From DATJLY01 sp035518375 (GTDB lineage: Bacteria; Pseudomonadota; Alphaproteobacteria; ATCC43930; CGMCC-115725), in the NCBI GenBank assembly GCA_035518375.1, contig DATIXQ010000141.1, positions 1 to 64,000 of the forward strand: 64,000 bases of DNA, read 5' to 3'. Made by a program: the position numbers and the translations under genes. The notes beneath the pieces were generated by a model that ran no database searches, had not been told where the DNA came from, and worked only from the letters and a program-made list of their open reading frames with translations. Below, one piece after another: positions 32,074 through 41,034 of the stretch (positions are counted from its first letter, which is position 1; each line of letters opens with the position of its first letter).

Positions 32074-34104
32074 CTATTTGTGGCCCGGCGCACTGCTGCC
32101 GGATTGCGTCGTCTCCTGGCCCGGCGGGCGCTGCGCGGCATAAGCGGCGTGGCACGCGTTGTTGGGGCCGAGGCCGGTATCGATGAGAGGCAGGATCGCC
32201 GCCGGCGGAAACAGCACACCCAGTCCGACCGCAGCGGCCAGCTTCGCGACGAGACCGGTCTTCTCGATTTGAAACGTGGGCTTCTTGAGCGTGCCGCCGA
32301 TGTCGATGGGCGTGCGCAGGCTCAACAGCGTGAACCCGTTGTTGTAAGGCTTCAGCTGAAAATTGAGCGCCTCGTTGCGGAAGTCGAGGTCGCCGCTGCC
32401 GATGATCGTCGTGTCCGGCATTTTCGCCAGCATCGTCGAGGCAGTGGCGACACCGGATTTGATATCAAAACGCGTGACGAGGCAGGTGAGCGGCTGTGGC
32501 TTGTCGCCGGTCACGAGGACTCCGAGCGTTCGCAGCACGTCGACAGGCGCGAGCTGCTGCAAGAGGTCGCTGACCTTGCCATTCTCGACGAAGAGGCCGG
32601 CGTCGCCGTTCATGCGCGCGGCGAATTCGCGAAGCGACGCCCCGGTCGTCTCGAGCTTGACGAAGCCGCCGGCATTGCCCGCCGTCTCGCGCACGACGGG
32701 CGGTTTGCTCGGCGCGCTCAGAAGACGGTGCAAGTCGACGTGCCGGATGTCGATGTCGGCCCTGAGACGCGGCGGCGACGTTTGCGTGAAGGGATCGAAG
32801 ATCGCATGAAGCGAAACGTCACCGAGCGCCACGTGGAAGGTGAGGGGGTCGATCGCGAGCTCACCATCGTGGATCCGCACGCCGAGCGTGACGCGCTCGA
32901 ATGGGAGCCCGCCCGCCGATTCGATGTTGGTGCCATAGAAGTTCAGCGCAAGATCGATGCCCGGCAATTTCTTCGTCTCGATCTTGGTAGCGGGAATGAC
33001 GCGGGCGTCGGCTGCGGACTGCTGCGCTTCCGTGGGTGCGGCGTGCTCGGGCTTTCCGCCATAAAGCCCCTTGAAGTCACCGAGCGCGATCCGGCTCGAG
33101 GTGAGGTTGGCGGTAATCCGCGGCACGTCGGGTGTCGTGTCGATGTCGAGACCGCCATCGAGATCGCTGACGCCAGTTTTGAGCGTCAGCGCATTCAGTT
33201 GATATTTTCCGAGGCCGCCCTTCAGGACACCCGTGCCGCGAAACGGCGGCAGCTCCGGCATCGGCACTCCCATGATCGCCGCGATATGATCGATCCCGCT
33301 GCCGGAGAGGGAAAGGCGCAGGTCGAGCCCGTTGAAATCGAGCGGCTCGGCGGCCGTGCCGTCGATCACGGCTGCGACATCGCCGATCGAGCCGTTGATC
33401 TTCACAGGGTAAGGCTTCGCCGGATTGCGGAGGCTCGCGAGCGGGCCGAACGTCGCCTCGAACTTCACTGGCTCCTGGGCGAACGAGCCCGCAAGCTCGC
33501 CCGAGGCAGTAACGCGCGCCGGAGCGTCAACCGACGGCTCGTCGAGCGTCAGGTCGGCGAGTGCCAGGCGCGTCTGCTGCTTCGTCTTCTGGTTGAGATA
33601 GGAGAGGGCGCTGTTCTTCACTTCGAAATGCTTCAGCAGCGGAAAGCTTGTGCGCTTGCTTGGCGCGGGATTGCCGAAGGTCCAGTTGCCGACGCCTTCG
33701 GGCGATTTCTCGAGATGGAGCTCTCCGCCGGAGATCGTCAGAACAGGAATCCGCACCGGCGTGAAGACAAGGCTGCAGACGTAGATCGACAGTTCGACAC
33801 GCTTCGCGGTCAGGATATCGGCCGGGCCGCCCCAGCGCGCGTTGGCGACATGAAGTCCATTGATCACGACGCGGCTCGGATCTCCCCAATGGACCTGCAC
33901 CGGGCCATCGATCACGATGGCTCGCCCGATGAGCGAGCTACCCGGATGCACGATCGCCCATTTGAGCGCCGGCGGACCGCCATAGACGAGGGCGGCAGCG
34001 GCCAGCGCCGCGATGAGGAGGACTCCGAGAACGAAGGCGCCCCCGACCCGAACGCACCTGCCGGCGATCCGAACACATGCGCCGGCGAACTCCTGTCCCC
34101 TCAT
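32074..34104 (-). CDS. AsmA family outer-membrane biogenesis/lipid transport protein
   Basis: A 676-residue protein with an N-terminal transmembrane anchor (VLGVLLIAALAAAALVYGG, about 24-43) and a long periplasmic part. The N-terminal AsmA domain has NGLHVANARWGGPADILTAKRVELSI, and the C-terminal AsmA_2 segment has FDIKSGVATASTMLAKMPDTTIIGSGDLDFRNEALNFQLKP. The family bridges inner and outer membrane and is implicated in phospholipid transport, which could connect it to the MlaC-like gene at 23205 by function though not by position. It is monocistronic and divergent from the SDR gene. Confidence 0.92.
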   Translation of the reverse strand: MRGQEFAGACVRIAGRCVRVGGAFVLGVLLIAALAAAALVYGGPPALKWAIVHPGSSLIGRAIVIDGPVQVHWGDPSRVVINGLHVANARWGGPADILTAKRVELSIYVCSLVFTPVRIPVLTISGGELHLEKSPEGVGNWTFGNPAPSKRTSFPLLKHFEVKNSALSYLNQKTKQQTRLALADLTLDEPSVDAPARVTASGELAGSFAQEPVKFEATFGPLASLRNPAKPYPVKINGSIGDVAAVIDGTAAEPLDFNGLDLRLSLSGSGIDHIAAIMGVPMPELPPFRGTGVLKGGLGKYQLNALTLKTGVSDLDGGLDIDTTPDVPRITANLTSSRIALGDFKGLYGGKPEHAAPTEAQQSAADARVIPATKIETKKLPGIDLALNFYGTNIESAGGLPFERVTLGVRIHDGELAIDPLTFHVALGDVSLHAIFDPFTQTSPPRLRADIDIRHVDLHRLLSAPSKPPVVRETAGNAGGFVKLETTGASLREFAARMNGDAGLFVENGKVSDLLQQLAPVDVLRTLGVLVTGDKPQPLTCLVTRFDIKSGVATASTMLAKMPDTTIIGSGDLDFRNEALNFQLKPYNNGFTLLSLRTPIDIGGTLKKPTFQIEKTGLVAKLAAAVGLGVLFPPAAILPLIDTGLGPNNACHAAYAAQRPPGQETTQSGSSAPGHK

Positions 34105-34196
34105 GCACGTGGCAACGCCGCATCCGTGCGATCGGTTGCGGCTTGGCCTGCGAACGCGGATACTCGCGGCCGAAACGCAACGAGGGGATGCGCGCC

Positions 34197-34943
34197 ATGA
34201 AGCTCGAAGGTCAGGTCGCGATCGTGACCGGCGCGGGCCGCAATATCGGCGAGGCGATCGCGCGGCTCCTGGCGGCGGAAGGCGCGCGTATCGCGATCAT
34301 CGATAGCGACCGCGCCCGCGGAGAGAAGGCCGCATCCGACATCCGCGCCGTCGGCGGCGAAGCGGTTGCGCTCGTCGCCGACGTGTCGAAAGGGGCCGAT
34401 GTTGCCGACGCGGTGGGCGAGGTCGTGCGCCGCTTCGGCCGCATTGACATTCTCGTCAACAACGTCGCCATTTCCGATAACAAGACCATCCTCGACATTA
34501 CCGAGGAGGAGTGGGACCGCGTCATCGCGGTGACGCTCAAGAGCCAGTTCCTCATGGCAAAGCACGTGGCGGCGCGCATGGTCGCGCAGGGAACGGGCGG
34601 GCGCATCGTCAATATCGGCTCGACCTCGGGCCATCGCGGCCGCGGCCGCGCCGTCGCTTATTCCGCGGCCAAGGGGGGCGTCGCGAACTTGACGCGCGCC
34701 ATGGCGGTGCAGCTCGCGCCGCACGGCATCCGCGTCAATTCGGTTTCACCCAACAAGACCGGATCGCCCGTGGGCCGTGACGAATTCGATCCGACGCGGC
34801 CCATCACCAATCTGGTGAAGCGCCCCGGCGAGCCGAGCGAGACGGCACGCGCCGTGCTGTTCCTCGTTTCCGAGGATAGCTCCTTCGTGCTCGGCGAGAA
34901 TATTTTCGTCGACGGCGGCGTCATGGCGATGGAAGTGCCCTAA
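34197..34943 (+). CDS. Short-chain dehydrogenase/reductase
   Basis: A 248-residue classical SDR: cofactor motif TGAGRNIGEAI, NNVA structural motif, Ser in NIGSTSGH and catalytic YSAAK. Asp in IAIIDSDRARGEK suggests NAD. GAGGGG nine bases upstream decides the ATG at 34197. It heads a plus-strand set with the TAXI-like binding protein (three bases on) and the DUF1194 protein. The substrate is unknown. Confidence 0.92.
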   Translation: MKLEGQVAIVTGAGRNIGEAIARLLAAEGARIAIIDSDRARGEKAASDIRAVGGEAVALVADVSKGADVADAVGEVVRRFGRIDILVNNVAISDNKTILDITEEEWDRVIAVTLKSQFLMAKHVAARMVAQGTGGRIVNIGSTSGHRGRGRAVAYSAAKGGVANLTRAMAVQLAPHGIRVNSVSPNKTGSPVGRDEFDPTRPITNLVKRPGEPSETARAVLFLVSEDSSFVLGENIFVDGGVMAMEVP

Positions 34944-34946
34944 GTG

Positions 34947-35822
34947 ATGGCGACGCGGATCGCCACCGCCGAGGAGGGCGGCACATTCTGGACGCAGGGG
35001 CAAGCGCTCAAGTCCGTGCTCGAGCGCGACCCCGCGCTCGCGCCCGTCGAGGTCGTCGCCTCGCCCGGCGCGAGTATCGCCACGGCCGAAGAGCTTGCCG
35101 CGGGTAAAGTCGCGTTCGGATTCATGGCGGCCAACTGGGTCCCGCGCGCGCGCGCCGGCGAGGCGCCGTTCGCGCGCCCGCTCGATCTGCGCATCGTCGC
35201 GCCCATGAACGCGGGGCCGCTTTTCTTCATCGCGCGCTTCGACCGCCAGTTTCGCAGCGTGCGCGACCTCGCCGGCAAGCGCGTCGTGTTCGGGCCGGAG
35301 AAAAGCGGCATGGCGCAGCATGCGCGGCTCATCCTCGACCTCCTGGGCCTTGCCGCGACGCCGCTTTATCTCGATTTCGCGGCCGGCGCCGCCGCGGTCG
35401 AGAGCGGCGAGGCGGACGCACAGCTCCAATGCCCGATCCCGAACCGTGTCATGACGGAGTTGTCGGAGCGCTGTGCCATCCGAGTGCTGCCGTGGGACCA
35501 CGCAGGCCTCGTCCACGTGCTCGCCTCGGTGCCGTTCTACCGCCGCGCGACAATGCCACGCGGCGCACTCCGCGGGCTCGATGCCGACACGGCGCAGCCC
35601 GGCGTGCTCAATCTTCTGGTGACAAGCGCCGGCACCGAGGCGGCGCTCGTCGCTGCGTGCGCGCGCGCGATCGCGGCGGGCGCTGACGAACTCGCGCGCC
35701 GCAATCTGCTCTTCGCTGGCTTGCCCGAGCTCTTGCACGATCTAACGGCGATTCCCGGCGTGTCCGCGCGCTTCCACGAGGGCGCGCTCAGCGCTTATCG
35801 CGAGCTGCGGCTCTTGCCGTGA
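34947..35822 (+). CDS. TAXI/NMT1-like solute-binding-domain protein lacking a signal peptide
   Basis: A 291-residue protein of the periplasmic-binding-protein type II fold. The TAXI-family pattern is visible as TRIATAEEGGTFWTQGQALKSVLERDPALAPVEVVASPGASIATAEELAAGKVAFGFMAAN and DLAGKRVVFGPEKSGMAQHARLILDLLGL. The normal export signal is absent: the domain starts at residue 3. Either the protein works in the cytoplasm as a sensor or hydrolase-associated binding domain, or the upstream coding part was lost. The gene begins three bases after the SDR stop, so there is no room for a leader. No TRAP permease genes are nearby. Confidence 0.75.
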   Translation: MATRIATAEEGGTFWTQGQALKSVLERDPALAPVEVVASPGASIATAEELAAGKVAFGFMAANWVPRARAGEAPFARPLDLRIVAPMNAGPLFFIARFDRQFRSVRDLAGKRVVFGPEKSGMAQHARLILDLLGLAATPLYLDFAAGAAAVESGEADAQLQCPIPNRVMTELSERCAIRVLPWDHAGLVHVLASVPFYRRATMPRGALRGLDADTAQPGVLNLLVTSAGTEAALVAACARAIAAGADELARRNLLFAGLPELLHDLTAIPGVSARFHEGALSAYRELRLLP

Positions 35823-36538
35823 CGGCGTTGCGGTTTCTCGCCCTCGTGTTCGCCGCGTGCCTGGCGCTTGCGCCGCCCGCCGCGGCCGACGAGCCAGTCG
35901 ATCTCCAGCTCGTGCTCGCGGTCGATGCGTCGGGCAGCGTCAACCAGGCACGCTTCGAGCTGCAGCGCCAGGGTTATGCAGCGGCGTTTCGCGACAAGCG
36001 CGTGATCGATGCGATCACGGCGGGGGCACATGGCGCGATCGCGGTTGCGATGGTGCAATGGACGGGGCCGACGCTTCACGTCATCGTCGTCGACTGGACC
36101 CTCGTGCACGATGCCGCCTCGGCCAACGCCCTCGCCGACGCGATATCGGCGGTGCCGCGCCAGCTCTTCGGCGGCGGCACGTCGCTTTCGGGCGCCATCG
36201 ATTTCGGTATGACGCTCCTGCCGCGCGGCCCCTATCGCGGCGAGCGGCGCGTCATCGACATCTCGGGCGACGGCTCGAACAATCGCGGCCGGCCGGCCGC
36301 GGACGCGCGCGACGAGGCGGTGAAGGCCGGCGTCATCATCAACGGCCTGCCGATCCTATCGGTCGAGCCCGATCTCGACACGTGGTACCGCGACAACGTG
36401 ATCGGCGGACCGGGCTCGTTCCTTGTCGTAGCGCAGAATTTCGACGCCTTCGCCGATGCGATCGTGCAGAAGCTGCTGAACGAGGTCGCGGGCCGCGAGC
36501 CTGCTGCGCTCGCGTTTGGCCCTGCCGCCGGACACTAG
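35819..36538 (+). CDS. DUF1194 (von Willebrand A-like) exported protein
   Basis: A 239-residue protein with a signal peptide (LALVFAACLALAPPAAADE) and a VWA-like fold. The MIDAS metal site appears as DASGS near the start, with later Thr and Asp in GGGTSLSGAIDFG and ISGDGSNN. The family is widespread in Rhizobiales and has no established role. It starts at a GTG that overlaps the binding-protein stop (GTGA), so it is translationally coupled to it. This pairing with a signal-less binding domain is unexplained. Confidence 0.88.
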   Translation: MTALRFLALVFAACLALAPPAAADEPVDLQLVLAVDASGSVNQARFELQRQGYAAAFRDKRVIDAITAGAHGAIAVAMVQWTGPTLHVIVVDWTLVHDAASANALADAISAVPRQLFGGGTSLSGAIDFGMTLLPRGPYRGERRVIDISGDGSNNRGRPAADARDEAVKAGVIINGLPILSVEPDLDTWYRDNVIGGPGSFLVVAQNFDAFADAIVQKLLNEVAGREPAALAFGPAAGH

Positions 36539-36549
36539 CGGCCGCTGCG

Positions 36550-36978
36550 CTAGCGCTTGGTCGCGAGGCCGCGCAGCTCTTCGAGCGTCTCGGTGATGCG
36601 GCGGGTCAGGACGTTGAGCGTCTCGGTGTTGGCCTTGGCCATGAGGTCGCCCAACTCGCGCGCGTTCGAAAGGCCGCTTTCGAGCGCGGTCTTCGAGAAT
36701 TCCGCCTGTTTCGCCAGGCGCTCCTCCATCGAGCCGTTCGGCTGGAAGAGCGACGAAAACATGTGCGACAGCTCGTCCATTGTGCGGCGCGTCATCTCCA
36801 TCTGGTGCCGGATAACCGCCTGCACGCCCTCCATTGCCACCTGATTCACTTCGGTCAGCGCCTCGAGATTTTTGCGCTGCATCGCAACGAGGGTCTCGAC
36901 GTCGACCATCGGTGCCCGCATGTCTCCCAGCGCTTTTGTGAAGTCACCCAGCCACTCGGCGCCCGGTGGGTTAGCCAT
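36550..36978 (-). CDS. Phasin family protein (PHA granule-associated)
   Basis: A 142-residue, almost wholly helical protein without cysteine. The N-terminal MVDVETLVAMQRKNLEALTEVNQVAMEGVQAVIRHQMEM and the Ala/Glu-rich second half are typical of phasins, which coat polyhydroxyalkanoate granules. GGGAGG precedes the ATG at 36978. Together with the 3-hydroxybutyrate dehydrogenase and patatin at 52.2-54.1 kb and the acetoacetate decarboxylase at 41 kb, it suggests PHB storage and use. Confidence 0.85.
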   Translation of the reverse strand: MANPPGAEWLGDFTKALGDMRAPMVDVETLVAMQRKNLEALTEVNQVAMEGVQAVIRHQMEMTRRTMDELSHMFSSLFQPNGSMEERLAKQAEFSKTALESGLSNARELGDLMAKANTETLNVLTRRITETLEELRGLATKR

Positions 36979-37062
36979 GGCAGCCTCCCAAAAGTTCCCC
37001 TTGCCCGAACAATGCGCTCGCGCGGCCTCGCGCGTCAAAAGGTTTCTCGCGGGAGCGCGGGG

Positions 37063-39285
37063 TCAGCGCGGCGCCGGCCGCGGCGGAACAAGGGTCGAGC
37101 GGTCGAGCGCCGCGGCGAAGTCGCGCGCGACGCGCGCCGTCACGTCGGCCGCTTGCTCGTCCGTGCTGATGACCGACGGCGTCATGAACATGATGAGCTC
37201 GGTGCGCCCGGCCGTGTCAGTGCGATTGCTGAAGAGCGCGCCCAAGACCGGAATCTCGCTCAGGATCGGGATGCCCTGCGAGTTGCGATTGTCCTGGTCC
37301 TGGATGAGGCCGCCCAAGAGGATCGAGTTGCCGTTGCGCACGCTGATCGTGCTGGTCAGCCGGCGCTGGCTGAAGGTCGGCGAGTTGATGGTCGAAGTCG
37401 TGGTCGGCACGACGCTCGACACCGACTGGCTGATGTCGAGGGTGACGTAGCCGCTGGCATTGACGCGCGGCGTCACCTCGAGCACAACGCCCGTCTCCTT
37501 GTATTCGACGTTGCTGAGGACGAGCGGGCTCGAGGTGAGCGTGCTTGCCGCCGACTGCGTGATGATCGGCACGACATCGCCGACCTGGAGCCGCGCGGTC
37601 TGGTTGTCGAGCACCATGAGCCGCGGCGTCGAGATGATCTTGGTCTGCGTGAGCCCCGAGAGCGCGTTCAAGACGACGCGCGGCTGAAGACCCGCGGCGG
37701 TGTAGGCGAGCGAGAAGCCCGGCACGGTCGGGGCGATGCCGGTCGCGGACGTGCCCGTCGTCAAGAGCCCCGAGACGTTGCCCGAGTGCTCGCCACGGCT
37801 GTTGAGGAAATACTCGACGCCGTATTGCAGATTGTCGTTGAGCGTGACTTCCGCGACCGTCACCTGGATCAGCACCTGCAAAGGCGGCGTATCGATGCCT
37901 TGGAGCACGTCGCGGATAAGTCCGTAATCCTTGGGCGTCGCCGAAATGATGAGCGCGTTGTGCGCCTCGTCGGCCTCGATGCGGACACTCGGTCGGCCTT
38001 CCGCGCCAGAGGCGGGTGGCGGCGCTGACGGCGGCGCCGCAGGCGCGAGGGCCGAGACGAGCGGCGGCGGAGAGGGGAAGCCGGGCGCCGAGGGCGGCAC
38101 CGCCATGCCCTGGACGGTGGAAGACGGCGCCGCGGGTGAAGATGATGCGCCGGCCGCACCGAGCCCACCGGAGGTCGCAGCGGTCTCGGCGCCCTTCACC
38201 TCGACATCGATCCCCGCGAGCGCGCCCTGCAGCGTTTGCGCCACTTGGCCGGCGCGTCCGTATTGCAGGTAATACACGTAGACGCGCTGCTCGTTCATGT
38301 TGCGCGTCTCGTCGAGCCGCGCGACCCAGGCGCGCGCCTCGTCGAGAAGCCGCGGCTCGCGCGTCGTGACCATGACGGCGTTGAGCCGGGCGACGGCGCG
38401 GAAGCGCACCGGATTGGTATCGGCCTCCTTGCGGTTGGCGTCGAAGATGTTCTCGAGCTCGACCACGACATCGTCGGCGTCGGCCGACTTCAGCGGCAGG
38501 AGCGCCACCGAAGTTCCGCTGAGCTCGTCGATGTCGAAGACGCGCAGAGTATCGGCGGCGAGCTTCAGCTCGTCGCTCGTTCCGGCGGCGATCAAGAGCT
38601 TACGCCGCTCGTCCGGCACGAGCGTCGTTCCGGCCGGCATGAGCTTTCCAAGGAGCGCGGCCATGTCGCCGGCCGCAGCAAACCGCAGCGGGAAGATCTC
38701 GATGCGCTCGCCCACGACGCCGCGGTTCAACGCAAGCGGCGCCCGCAGCGCGCCGTTCGGCCCGCGCGCCATCACGCGCACGATGCCGTCCGTCTGTACG
38801 AGCGCGAAGCCGCGGCTCTCGAGCACCGCTTCGAGAACCGGCAGAACCTCGTCGCGGCGGAGCGGTCGGCTCACGTTGAACGTCACCGGCCCCGTCACCT
38901 CGGGATCGACGACGTAGTTGAGCTTCAGCGTCTGGCCCAGCACCGTCGAAAGCACGTCGCGGATGTCCGCGCCGGCGAAATTGAGCGTGATGTCGCCGGC
39001 GGGCTCCGGCGCCGGCGCCGCAACTTGCGGCAGCGCCGCTGGCGGGTTGCGCACGATGATGGGCGCGGCGGAGGGCGTCTTCGCGTCTTGCGGCAGCACG
39101 GTCAGCGCATGCTCGGCCGCGGCCTGGGACGAGGGCGGCGGCGAGCTCAGAAGGGCGGTCGGCTCAGACGACGGTGGCGACACGCCCGCGTTCTGCGTCG
39201 CGCAGCCATAGAGCGCGAACGCCAGAACGGCGGCCAGCGAAAATGTACGAACGATCTCGAAACCCCCCGCGCTTGCTGGACACAA
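37063..39285 (-). CDS. gspD: Type II secretion system secretin GspD
   Basis: A secretin of about 740 residues. The order is: a lipobox-like LYGC near residue 28; a Pro/Ser-rich linker; an N0/STN-like domain (DITLNFAGADIRDVLSTVLGQTLKLNYVVDP); N1-N3 domains (with a Gly/Ala/Pro-rich insertion about 365-435); and the secretin core from about 480. The core carries VPIITQSAA, KETGVVLEVTPRV and the C-terminal GGLIQDQDNRNSQGIPILSEIPVLGALF. It forms the outer-membrane channel of the T2SS. No ATG or GTG is available at the front; the frame opens with TTG at 39285. It lies 15 kb from the gspE operon. Confidence 0.92.
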   Translation of the reverse strand: MCPASAGGFEIVRTFSLAAVLAFALYGCATQNAGVSPPSSEPTALLSSPPPSSQAAAEHALTVLPQDAKTPSAAPIIVRNPPAALPQVAAPAPEPAGDITLNFAGADIRDVLSTVLGQTLKLNYVVDPEVTGPVTFNVSRPLRRDEVLPVLEAVLESRGFALVQTDGIVRVMARGPNGALRAPLALNRGVVGERIEIFPLRFAAAGDMAALLGKLMPAGTTLVPDERRKLLIAAGTSDELKLAADTLRVFDIDELSGTSVALLPLKSADADDVVVELENIFDANRKEADTNPVRFRAVARLNAVMVTTREPRLLDEARAWVARLDETRNMNEQRVYVYYLQYGRAGQVAQTLQGALAGIDVEVKGAETAATSGGLGAAGASSSPAAPSSTVQGMAVPPSAPGFPSPPPLVSALAPAAPPSAPPPASGAEGRPSVRIEADEAHNALIISATPKDYGLIRDVLQGIDTPPLQVLIQVTVAEVTLNDNLQYGVEYFLNSRGEHSGNVSGLLTTGTSATGIAPTVPGFSLAYTAAGLQPRVVLNALSGLTQTKIISTPRLMVLDNQTARLQVGDVVPIITQSAASTLTSSPLVLSNVEYKETGVVLEVTPRVNASGYVTLDISQSVSSVVPTTTSTINSPTFSQRRLTSTISVRNGNSILLGGLIQDQDNRNSQGIPILSEIPVLGALFSNRTDTAGRTELIMFMTPSVISTDEQAADVTARVARDFAAALDRSTLVPPRPAPR

Positions 39286-39411
39286 GCAGTTCTTGTGCCG
39301 TACGATGCACCTGCGCAGGAACGAAAGTCAACGGCGGGCGGCGTGACAAAATCCGCCGCCCGTTTCGACTCCGAGGTGAAGGATCGAGCGCGCCTGAGCG
39401 ACCGTCTGCCC

Positions 39412-40536
39412 ATGCTGTTTCTCACGTTCTTCGCCGTGCTGTCCGGTGCGGGCTTGGCGCTTGCCTGGTATCTCGCGGTCGAGCCGGTGCTGGCGCGGCT
39501 CGCAGCGGGGCGCCTCGGGCGGCTCCTTCACTCGCGCGGCACGCTTGCATTCCTGCTCGTGCTGCCGTTTGCCGCGATCGCCGCCACCATCGCCATGAAC
39601 GGCAGCCGCCTCGCCCAAAGCGCGCGGCCGGCGGGCGGCGGCGCGGATCCGGCGCTCGCCGAGGCACGAAGCGCCGCGCCGCACGATCTCGAAACCGCGG
39701 TGCGCCAGCTTCAGGCGAAACTCGCGGCACAGCCCAGCGATCAGGAAGGCTGGCGCCTCCTCGCGCGCTCCTATGCCGAGCTCGGCGAGCCCGACAAGGC
39801 GGCCGATGCGGCAAAGCACGCGGCCGCATTGGGCGCAAACCCCGATGACGCCGCAGCACAATCGGCGCGCGGCGAGGACCTGGTGACGGCGGCCAGCGGC
39901 GTCGTGAGCCCCGACGCGCGTACGGCCTTCACGGCCGCGCTCAAGGCCGATCCGTCGGACCCGCGCGCGCGCTTTTTCATGGGGCTCGCCGAGGCGCAGG
40001 ACGGCAACAGCGACGCCGCCCTCACGCGCTGGCTCGCGCTCGAGAAGGATTCGCCGCCGGACGCGCCGTGGCTGCAGGGCCTCAGGAGCAACATCTCGCG
40101 GCTCGCGGAGCATATGGGGCTTGCCGCCGACGCCCTTGCGGCGCGGCGCGCCAAGGTTACGAGCGTCGCCCCCATCGCCGCTGCGCCCGCGCCCGCGCCC
40201 GAGCCGGCAACTGCCGCCGCCGAGTCGCTGCCGCCCATGGCGGCGTCGGCAGGACCGACCGCGGCCGATATTGCCGCCGCGCAGTCAATGTCGGACAGCG
40301 ACCGCGCGCAGATGATCAAGGGCATGGTGGCGCGGCTCGCCCAGCGCATGGAGCAGAATCCACAGGACGTCGATGGCTGGCTGCGTCTCGCCCGCGCCTA
40401 TTCCGTTCTTGGCGAGAAGGACAAATCGCTCGACGCTTACCGCCGCGCCAGCGCCGCCGATCCGACGCGCGCGGATGCGCGCCAGGCCTATGACGCGGCA
40501 CGCGCAGCGGCGGGCGGCGGCAGCGGAGGACAATGA
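39412..40536 (+). CDS. CcmI/CycH-like TPR protein (c-type cytochrome biogenesis)
   Basis: About 374 residues. Two N-terminal transmembrane helices (MLFLTFFAVLSGAGLALAWYLAV and LAFLLVLPFAAIAATIAMNG) precede two tetratricopeptide blocks (about 85-220 and 300-370), separated by an Ala/Pro linker. DQEGWRLLARSYAELGEPDKAA and VDGWLRLARAYSVLGEKDKSLDAYRRA are typical of CcmI, which holds apocytochrome for heme attachment. No other ccm genes are adjacent, but several multiheme cytochromes are encoded in the window. GTG 39343 or 39376 would give longer forms. The divergent gap to gspD is short. Confidence 0.72.
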   Translation: MLFLTFFAVLSGAGLALAWYLAVEPVLARLAAGRLGRLLHSRGTLAFLLVLPFAAIAATIAMNGSRLAQSARPAGGGADPALAEARSAAPHDLETAVRQLQAKLAAQPSDQEGWRLLARSYAELGEPDKAADAAKHAAALGANPDDAAAQSARGEDLVTAASGVVSPDARTAFTAALKADPSDPRARFFMGLAEAQDGNSDAALTRWLALEKDSPPDAPWLQGLRSNISRLAEHMGLAADALAARRAKVTSVAPIAAAPAPAPEPATAAAESLPPMAASAGPTAADIAAAQSMSDSDRAQMIKGMVARLAQRMEQNPQDVDGWLRLARAYSVLGEKDKSLDAYRRASAADPTRADARQAYDAARAAAGGGSGGQ

Positions 40537-40967
40537 TGACACGCATGCTGACTGCGGCTTTGGCCGCTCTCGTTCTCGCGCCGGTCGCGCGCGCGCAGGA
40601 CGGCGACGCGCTCTCGGCGCGGCTGCCGGGCAACACAGTGAGCGCAATCCTCTTCCTGCCGCACGAGGGCGCGGCCGGCGAAGTGCTCGACCGCGTCATG
40701 TTCCAGGCCTATCTCCGTACCGACGGCAGCGCGCTGATGCGGCGCTGGGACGGCGCGCATGACGCCTACACCGCGCCGGCCGACGGGCATTGGCGCGTTA
40801 CGGGCGACACGCTCTGCCTCGCCTTTCCTGACATGGCCGGACCGGAGATCTGCATCGAGACGCATGTGTGGGGCCCGCGCATTGCCGGCAACACCGCGGG
40901 CCCCGGGCGTTTCGCGCTCCTCGACGGCAACATCGAGCCCGGCAATTCGCTCGTCGCGACGCGCTGA
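40533..40967 (+). CDS. Small exported protein of unknown function
   Basis: A 144-residue protein with a signal peptide (MTRMLTAALAALVLAPVARAQD). The mature domain is short and beta-rich; it includes GDTLCLAFPDMAGPEICIETHVWG with two cysteines that could pair. The ATG overlaps the stop of the CcmI-like gene (ATGA), implying coupled expression. I do not recognise the family; the WRVTGDTLCLAF pattern resembles the many secreted beta-barrel-like domains of unknown function. Confidence 0.75.
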   Translation: MMTRMLTAALAALVLAPVARAQDGDALSARLPGNTVSAILFLPHEGAAGEVLDRVMFQAYLRTDGSALMRRWDGAHDAYTAPADGHWRVTGDTLCLAFPDMAGPEICIETHVWGPRIAGNTAGPGRFALLDGNIEPGNSLVATR

Positions 40968-41034
40968 GCGCTTTCCTTTCACCGCGTGCTCCCATAGATT
41001 GGCGATCGCGTCCTTATTTCCGGGGGAGAGGACA

